From assembly GCA_037447655.1 (NCBI GenBank), contig JBBHKE010000754.1, positions 104,860-168,859 of the forward strand: DNA of 64,000 bases, read 5' to 3'. Positions 57,662 to 64,000 of the stretch are shown piece by piece (the stretch's first letter is position 1; each line of letters starts with the position of its first letter). The position numbers were made by a program, and so were the translations under genes. The stretch comes from Zygnema cylindricum. Its lineage: Eukaryota; Streptophyta; Zygnematophyceae; Zygnematales; Zygnemataceae. The notes under the pieces were generated by a model that was not told the DNA's origin, searched no databases, and worked only from the letters and a program-made list of their open reading frames with translations.

Positions 57662-60600
57662 GGCGACGCTGGCAGCGGCAAAGCGTGCACACTTCCTCAT
57701 TGCACTAATCGTCTCGACGGTCGCAGCGGCATGCCTAGCACGCGTGGTAGCANNNNNNNNNNNNNNNNNNNNNNNNNNNNNNNNNNNNNNNNNNNNNNNN
57801 NNNNNNNNNNNNNNNNNNNNNNNNNNNNNNNNNNNNNNNNNNNNNNNNNNNNNNNNNNNNNNNNNNNNNNNNNNNNNNNNNNNNNNNNNNNNNNNNNNNN
57901 NNNNNNNNNNNNNNNNNNNNNNNNNNNNNNNNNNNNNNNNNNNNNNNNNNNNNNNNNNNNNNNNNNNNNNNNNNNNNNNNNNNNNNNNNNNNNNNNNNNN
58001 NNNNNNNNNNNNNNNNNNNNNNNNNNNNNNNNNNNNNNNNNNNNNNNNNNNNNNNNNNNNNNNNNNNNNNNNNNNNNNNNNNNNNNNNNNNNNNNNNNNN
58101 NNNNNNNNNNNNNNNNNNNNNNNNNNNNNNNNNNNNNNNNNNNNNNNNNNNNNNNNNNNNNNNNNNNNNNNNNNNNNNNNNNNNNNNNNNNNNNNNNNNN
58201 NNNNNNNNNNNNNNNNNNNNNNNNNNNNNNNNNNNNNNNNNNNNNNNNNNNNNNNNNNNNNNNNNNNNNNNNNNNNNNNNNNNNNNNNNNNNNNNNNNNN
58301 NNNTTCACTTGTTTTTAACTTTTTCTTTTATCTGGACTCTAAGGGTAGCTCGGATTTTTTGCTCATTTTTTGCCCATTTTTTGCTCATTTTTCGCTCATT
58401 TCTGGTAAGGATAACAGGGGAAAGAAGGGAGACTTGAAACTAATTATTTTAATATTGTTTTTAAATTAAAATTTTACAGATTGACTCCCAATCCCTTCAA
58501 ATCGAGCGACTTTACGGGGAAAATGCGGGATTAGTTGCGGGAGTGAAAGAATTGGCGGAAATTTCGGCTCGATGGGAATCTCAGGTCTATTTTCTTTTTC
58601 AATTTTTGTTCACTTTTATCCTTAGTTTTTGCTCATTTTTCGCTTATTTGTCGTTTAATTTTTGTTTGATTTTGCTCATTTTTTTTATCTTTTTTTATGC
58701 TAATTTTTTGCATTTTTTTGCTCAACTTTTGCTTGTTTGTTGCATATTTTATGCATTTTTTTTTTCTTTACAGGTCGGAGAATCCCTGAGAGAGTGTGCC
58801 GAGCTTCGGAAAGAGGTAGCAAAACTGAGGAGAGAGAGAGAGAGGAGAAGGAGAATGAGTCACGGAAGAGAGAATCTGGAAGGAAATGCCAAGGAAGCGG
58901 GTGAAGGGAAGGAGGGAGAGGAGGGCGAGGAGGGAGAAGAGAGAGAAGAGGGAGAAGAGGGAGAGGAGGGAGAAGAGGGAGAGGACAGAGAGGAGAGGGA
59001 GGAGGGCGAGGAGGATAAGGAGGGAGAGGAGGTTCTTGAAGGAAACTATGACGAAAACGACAAGAACAAAAATTCGAAGTTAAAGCTCAGAATAGCTGGT
59101 TTGGAGGTAAAATAACATACACAGCCCTCTCCCTCTCCCTCTCTCTTTCCCTCTCCCTCTCCCTCTCCCTCTCCCTCTCTCTCTCCCTTTCCCTCTCCCT
59201 CTCCCTCTCTCTCCCTTTCCCTCTCCCTCTCCCTCTTCCTTTTCCTCTCTTTTTTTTTTCTTAGGGAAATTTTTCCTCGGAGGCGGAAAATAGTCGCCTT
59301 CAGCGACTTTTTGGGGGCATTGGGTGGGACGGAACAGGAGGGAGGAGCGCCGTTTGGCCGCCTCTGGTTAGTTTTTTGGGGGAAAATAATACAAAATAAA
59401 TTCAAAAAAATCAGGAAAATTATTGAAAATGTGGGGAAAAGAAACCGGAATGTGCGGTAAAAAAATGGGAAAATAATGGGAAATTTTTTGGGGGAAAAAG
59501 GGGATTTTAAGAGGGAAAAGTATAGTGGGAAATATAGGCGGAAAGTAAGAGGTGAATTTTTATTCATTTGGTTATCCACTTAGACATAAATAACTTACTT
59601 TTTTGTTCATTTAGTTATTCACTTAGAAATAAATAGCTTACCTTTTTTTTCATCTATTTATTCACTTTTTTGTTTTCTTGTGTTCAAAGTAGATAATCTT
59701 GTCGAATGTGATTTCCTTTCCCTGATTTCCAATTTTTTTGTTATATTAAATATCAATATTGCTATTTAATACCAATACTAAATGATAAGTTAGTTTATAG
59801 TTTCAATTTTATTTTTATTCCTTTTTTGTTATCCGCTTTTATATTCATTAAGCCACCTCCTTAATTTTCCTTGTAAACGATCCTGATAGTCCGATCGTTT
59901 TTTTTTCGTATGGATAAAGTTATCGGTATTTTTCGGTAAAATACGGATTTGTTTATTTCACAAAATTATCTTATACTTATTTTACAGATGTTAAATTCTT
60001 GTCGCGTGTTTTTGTTTCCCAATTCTTTTTTTATATTCACTTACTTGTTCACTTTTACTTGTTTATTTATCTACTCATATTTCACTTCATCACTTTTTTG
60101 TTCATTTATGGACTTACTTATAAAATTATTTATTATATAATCATATATTTTATGTTAGATTATATTAGGGGTGATTGTCGGCCCTCTAATCTATCTTTCA
60201 AAAATAGTTTACTTATTCATTTATTTAACTGTTTATTTATTTATTGGATTATTTAGTTTTTATTTGTTTATTTGTTTGTTTGCTTATTTATTTGAACTTT
60301 GAATAGAAAATTTGGTTTTTTGTGTAATTTATCATCCAAAAATTTCCTGTCTCGGTTTATTTTCTTTTTGAAAAATCATAAATTATTAATTTATCCATTT
60401 TAGAAAACAAAAAAAAAGGGCTTGTCAACCATGTCAATCCATGTGACAGCGTGTTAAATAAACTCACTCGTTTCGATTCCCCTTTTTTTTTCTTTTTTTA
60501 TTACTTACCGGATAAATGTTCTTGTTTTTTGTTTGAAGTTAACCTTATGTTTCCCTTTCTTTTTTCCCTGTTTTGCCCCTTCTTTTCCCCTTTCCCCCCC

Positions 60601-63600
60601 TTCTTTTCCACCTCTTTTTTTCCTTTTTTTCCCTTGTTTTTCCCTTTCCTTTTCCCTTTATTTCCTTTTTTTTGTTTTTCTTATTTTTTTGTTTTTTTTA
60701 AACAGAATACAAAGGCTTGTCGACCATGTAACCTCCCTCCTGCGGCGATGATTCCGAGAGTAAATCCTCCTCCCATCACTTCTTGGAAAAACCTCACCGA
60801 CAATAGTACCAAATGGCTATTATTTTTTCCGAGAGCCGGTTTGGGAAATACGTTAAGAGCATTTAAAAGTTCGTACGTTTTTAGTTTGTTGTCGGGACGG
60901 AGACTCGTCGTTTTTATTGCCGGACCCCATCGACGAGTGAGTTCAAGAAAATGAAACAAATGAAGCATAAAACAATGTATGATTAATTAAATACAAATGA
61001 TATTGATTATTATTATTGTGGTATGATTATAACAATAGTTAATTCATAAACTATTATTAATAAGAATCAATAATTTGAATTAAGTATAATGCATAAATGA
61101 ATGGGTGATGAATACAACAAATATGAATGACTAGTGCGTCCATTAATTATGAATGCATTCATGAAACACTTTCTGTCTCTCCTTCCTCCCTCTCAAAAAG
61201 CTCAAAACAATGGAAAAAAAAAGTCCCCCCCTCTCCCCTTCCTCCCTCCCTCCCTCCCTACCTCTTTCTCTCCATCCCCAGGTCCTACGACAGTTTTGTC
61301 AAGCCTTCCAATGTATGGAAGACGTCCTTCGAGACAACGAAGAACAATTAATTCAACGGGCGGTTTTTCGACATTTACATCCTCAAACTTTGACTTACGG
61401 AGAAGAAAACAATATGGCCCAAAAACTTTATAGCGACGTACCGGTTCTATCTGTACGAAGTCGAGTCTATTTTGACAAATATTGGCAAAGAAACTCATTA
61501 TTGCGAGTTTGTCTTTATCGAACATTACAATGTAGGACGGTACGGTGTGTCCATTCGAACGCAATGCGATTTTTGTTAAAGGGGGGACCAAAGAAAATTT
61601 TGGAGTATACAATCGAAGAAATTATTGAAGGGAAAGGGAAAATAAAGGTTTCGAAAGGGGTTCCGGAAGGGTTTGGACTTCGGTTGAGTTTCGACATAGC
61701 GGTGCATATCAGGACACGGTCGAGGTAAGGGATTTTAGGGTTTGAATTGGTTATTTTAATGGGTTTTTTCTATCCCTCTCTCTCTCCCTCGCTCTCCTCT
61801 TTCTCTTTTCTCTCCGTACGTTCTTTCTTTTTCTTTTCTTTTCCTTTTTTTTATTTCCTTCCATTCCTTGCCTTTTCTGATCTCCACTTCAATTTTTTTC
61901 ATCATTTTCTTGTTTGTCTTTTGTACCCTCTCACTCTCCCTCTCTCTCCATCTTCCTCTCCCTTTCTCTCCCTCTCCCTGTTCCTCTCCCTCTCCCTCTC
62001 CCTCTCCCTCTCCCTCTCCCTCTCCCTCCCCCTCTCCCTCTCCCTCTCCCTCTCCCTCTCCCTCTCCCTCGCCCTCTCCTTCCCCCTCTCCCTCTCCCTC
62101 TCCCTCTCCTTCTCCCTCTCCTTCTCCCTCTCCTTCTCCTTCTCCCTCTCCCTCTCCCTCTCCCTCTCATTCTCACTCTCTCTCTCACTCCCTCTCTCCC
62201 TCTCCCTCTCTCCCTCTCCCCCTCCTTCTCCCTCTCCCTCCCCCTCTCCCTCTCCCTCTCCCTCTCCCTCTCCCTCTCCCTCTCCCTCTCCCTCTCCCTC
62301 TCCCTCTCCCTCCCCCTCCCCCTCTCCCTCTCCCTCTCCCTCTCCCTCTCCCTCTCCCTCTCCCTCCCCCTCCCCCTCCCCCTCTCCCTCTCCCTCTCCC
62401 TCTCCCTCTCCCTCTCCCTCTCCCTCTCCCTCTCCCTCTCCCTCTCCCTCTCCCTCTCCCTCTCCCTCTCCCTCTCCCTCTCCCTCTCCCTCTCACTCTC
62501 CCTCTCCCTCTCCCTCTCCCTCTCCCTCTCCCTCTCCCTCTCCCTCTCCCTCTCCCTCTCCCTCTACCTCTCCCTCTCCCTCTCCCTCTCCCTCTCCCTC
62601 TCCCTCCCCCTCCCCCTCTCCCTCTCCCTCCCCCTCCCCCTCCCCCTCCCCCTCCCCCTCTCCCTCTCCCTCTCCCTCTCCCTCTCTCTCTCCCTCTCCC
62701 TCTCCCTCTCACTCTCCCTCTCCCTCTCCCTCTCCCTCTCCCTCTCCCTCTCCCTCTCCCTCTCCCTCCTCCCCCTCCCTCCCCCTTTCCCCCTCCCTCT
62801 CCCTCTCCCTCTCCCTCTCCCTCTCCCTCTCCCTCTCCCTCTCCCTCTCCCTCTCCCTCTCCCTCTCCCTCTCCCTCTCCCTGTTGTTCCCAGTCTCGTC
62901 GAAGGCGTCGAATTGAGTCAAGGTTGTCGAGAAAGAGGCGAAAATTGCGAAGGGGAAATCGAAGCGAACCGATTGCAAGAAGAACGAGCCGAAATCGGTT
63001 ACTTACAATCGCATTTTTGGGAATGTTCGGCGAAAGTTTTTAACGGTTTGCGAAAAATGATCGCCACGGAGAAAGATCCAGAGCCGGTTTTAAACATTTT
63101 TCTCGCGACCGACCATGAAAAAATGCGTCCGACTTTCGTCGAAAGATTATCGGAACACGGAACTATTTATTATTCCGCGGGAGCCATTTCCCATTCATCG
63201 AGAGGAGGAAAAGGGGGTCCAATGCCCACTATGGCGGAATTTTATTTATTAACTCGTGCCCCTTATGTTTTGGAATTTATGAGACCCGTTAGTACTTTTG
63301 CGGAAGGGGCCGTCGATTATTCAAATTCGACAATTACGTTTTTTGAACCGCAGCGGAGGAGAATTTGCAAGTTCCACTTTCCGTTCCGTAGTTCTGATTA
63401 TCCGGAACTCGGCTTTATTCTTCGTCCGAGGTAAATGGATATTAACCAAAAATTAGGGTGGAGGGGAATCAACAAAAGGTAAAATGGGGAAAGTAGATGA
63501 TAAAGTCACAATAAACTGCCATAACAAAAAACGTCCGTTCTGTTTTTTTTTTTTTTTCAAGTGTTTTTTTTATTTTCCCATTAGTTTTCATAGGAGCTCT

Positions 63601-64000
63601 TTTTTCTGTCTTTTTTAAGTTTATTTCCGTTTCTTTTTTTTTTGCTCTATCCGCTCTTTTGTTTTTAGAGTTTTTTTTTTTTTTTTTCGCTAGAAAGAGA
63701 TAAGAAGAGTGTACAATTTGGGTTTGGAAATAGGGAATTGAATTTGACAAAAAGAAAAAAAAAATCTTTCCAATTTAGTCATTTGTAGGGTTGTACATCG
63801 TATGGATTTCTTTTCTTGCGTATCGCATTACGAGACAGTCCTTGTGGCCCTCACATGTTTTGTATTGTGGTGCAAAATTGCACTCGATATAAATTTGAAA
63901 ACAACAATTTATTGTAAACGATCTCAAAATGTTTACAGTTTTACTTTATAACACTTTATACTGATTGTTTAACTTAATTTCTTTGCAGCTTCTATGGTGT
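57642..64000 (+). CDS. Fucosyltransferase-like Golgi glycosyltransferase, 5' eight exons (partial)
   Basis: Exons: 57642-57752 (cut by the assembly gap), 58480-58584, 58774-59106, 59265-59366, 60706-60936, 61282-61724, 62894-63430, and 63989 onward off the window. Junctions are GT-AG and phases fit throughout from 58480. Exon 1 encodes a short basic start and a hydrophobic anchor ([16 protein letters not shown]), typical of a type II Golgi membrane protein. Exons 2-3 give a coiled-coil stem with a Glu/Gly-rich run. Exon 5 has [15 protein letters not shown], the nucleotide-sugar fold motif of fucosyltransferases. Exon 6 ends in A-V-H-I-R-T-R-S, the HxRxR-type motif, and exon 7 has F-L-A-T-D-H-E and [11 protein letters not shown]. 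This order is that of the GT-B fucosyltransferase superfamily (GT11/GT23/GT37 side). Exact family and acceptor unknown; possibly other alpha-fucosyltransferase-like enzyme. Two or more coding exons may be hidden in the gap. Confidence 0.8.
57753..58303. other. Assembly gap of 551 N
   Basis: Runs of N interrupt the first intron or exon of the fucosyltransferase-like gene. Open frames reported across it are meaningless. Confidence 0.99.
58830..59040 (+). repeat. GAGGGA-type purine repeat coding a Glu/Gly-rich stem
   Basis: Within exon 3 of the fucosyltransferase-like gene, GAGGGAGAAGAG units encode G-E-E-G-E-E runs. The next intron carries the complementary CCCTCT units 85 bases downstream. 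Confidence 0.85.
59123..59245 (+). repeat. CCCTCT repeat in intron 3
   Basis: About twenty near-perfect CTCCCT units fill most of this 158-base intron (59107-59264), complementary to the exon repeat at 58830-59040. Confidence 0.9.
61945..62883 (+). repeat. Long CCCTCT microsatellite in intron 6
   Basis: More than 900 bases of (CCCTCT)n with interspersed CCCCCT units fill the 1,169-base intron 61725-62893 and end ten bases before the acceptor TTCCCAG. The minus strand is a G-rich GAGGGA run able to form quadruplexes. All long Ser-Pro or Pro-Leu frames here are repeat artefacts. Confidence 0.95.
63540..63740. repeat. T-rich low-complexity tract in intron 7
   Basis: Several runs of 9-17 T residues inside the intron between 63431 and 63988, upstream of the exon that starts at 63989 after CTTTGCAG. 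Confidence 0.75.

Noticed and set aside
57485-58469. Frames of 200-277 codons spanning the N run
   Set aside because: Mostly undefined residues across the assembly gap.
61747-63434. Long open frames of 389, 391 and 506 codons with Ser-Pro or Leu-Ser runs
   Set aside because: They are translations of the (CCCTCT)n intron repeat; only the exon at 62894-63430 inside the last one is real.

Overview
The window is eukaryotic nuclear DNA from the green-plant lineage. The evidence is spliced genes with GT-AG introns, a plastid-targeted protein of a plant-type family, and plant-type transposable elements (Ty1/copia Gag, BED-type hAT, PIF/Harbinger with a trihelix partner, LINE). I cannot name the species; a streptophyte alga or other non-seed plant is a guess. 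The sequence is A+T-rich, gene-poor and dominated by transposons, many nested in one another. No bacterial features, rRNA genes or CRISPR arrays were seen.

Layout. 1-8.5 kb: three copies of one copia-like family. These are a degraded minus-strand Gag+LTR, a nearly intact element of 4.56 kb with 1,348-bp LTRs, a 5-bp target duplication and only a Gag gene, and an inverted solo LTR. 8.5-14 kb: AT-rich DNA, a long (TA)n tract, an isolated exon resembling a cationic amino acid transporter, and a tandemly duplicated transposon end. 14-24 kb: densely packed short DNA transposons of two families, one with TA-flanked CACCG ends and one with GGG-CCC ends and 3-bp TNA duplications (PIF/Harbinger type). 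24.4-25.3 kb: a dead LINE reverse transcriptase. 26.3-29.8 kb: a complete five-exon minus-strand gene for a plastid-targeted membrane protein of 340 residues, the best intact host gene. 32.2-34.9 kb: short transposons, including a hAT-like element inserted inside another copy of itself. 35.7-37.7 kb: a broken hAT transposase. 38.3-43.0 kb: a large hAT-like element with perfect 8-bp target duplications that carries a truncated three-exon gene with its own promoter region and contains a shorter member of its own family. 44.4-45.6 kb: remnant exons of a glucosamine-phosphate N-acetyltransferase-like gene. 45.7-52.7 kb: a palindromic PIF/Harbinger structure, each arm carrying a repeat array, a trihelix gene and a divergent transposase remnant. 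52.7-57.5 kb: more Harbinger-type short elements and CGTAC-rich repeats. 57.6-64.0 kb: the 5' eight exons of a Golgi-type fucosyltransferase-like gene, interrupted by a 551-base assembly gap and running off the window.

The host genes point to plastid membrane biology and to Golgi glycan synthesis, and the GNA1-like remnant would have belonged to amino-sugar supply. They are unrelated neighbours, not an operon. The most interesting material is in the mobile DNA: a Gag-only retrotransposon whose start codon lies in its LTR and whose primer site matches the initiator tRNA anticodon arm, a hAT-like element that appears to have captured a gene 5' end, the 7-kb Harbinger palindrome, and a glycosyltransferase gene with self-complementary GAGGGA exon and CCCTCT intron tracts.
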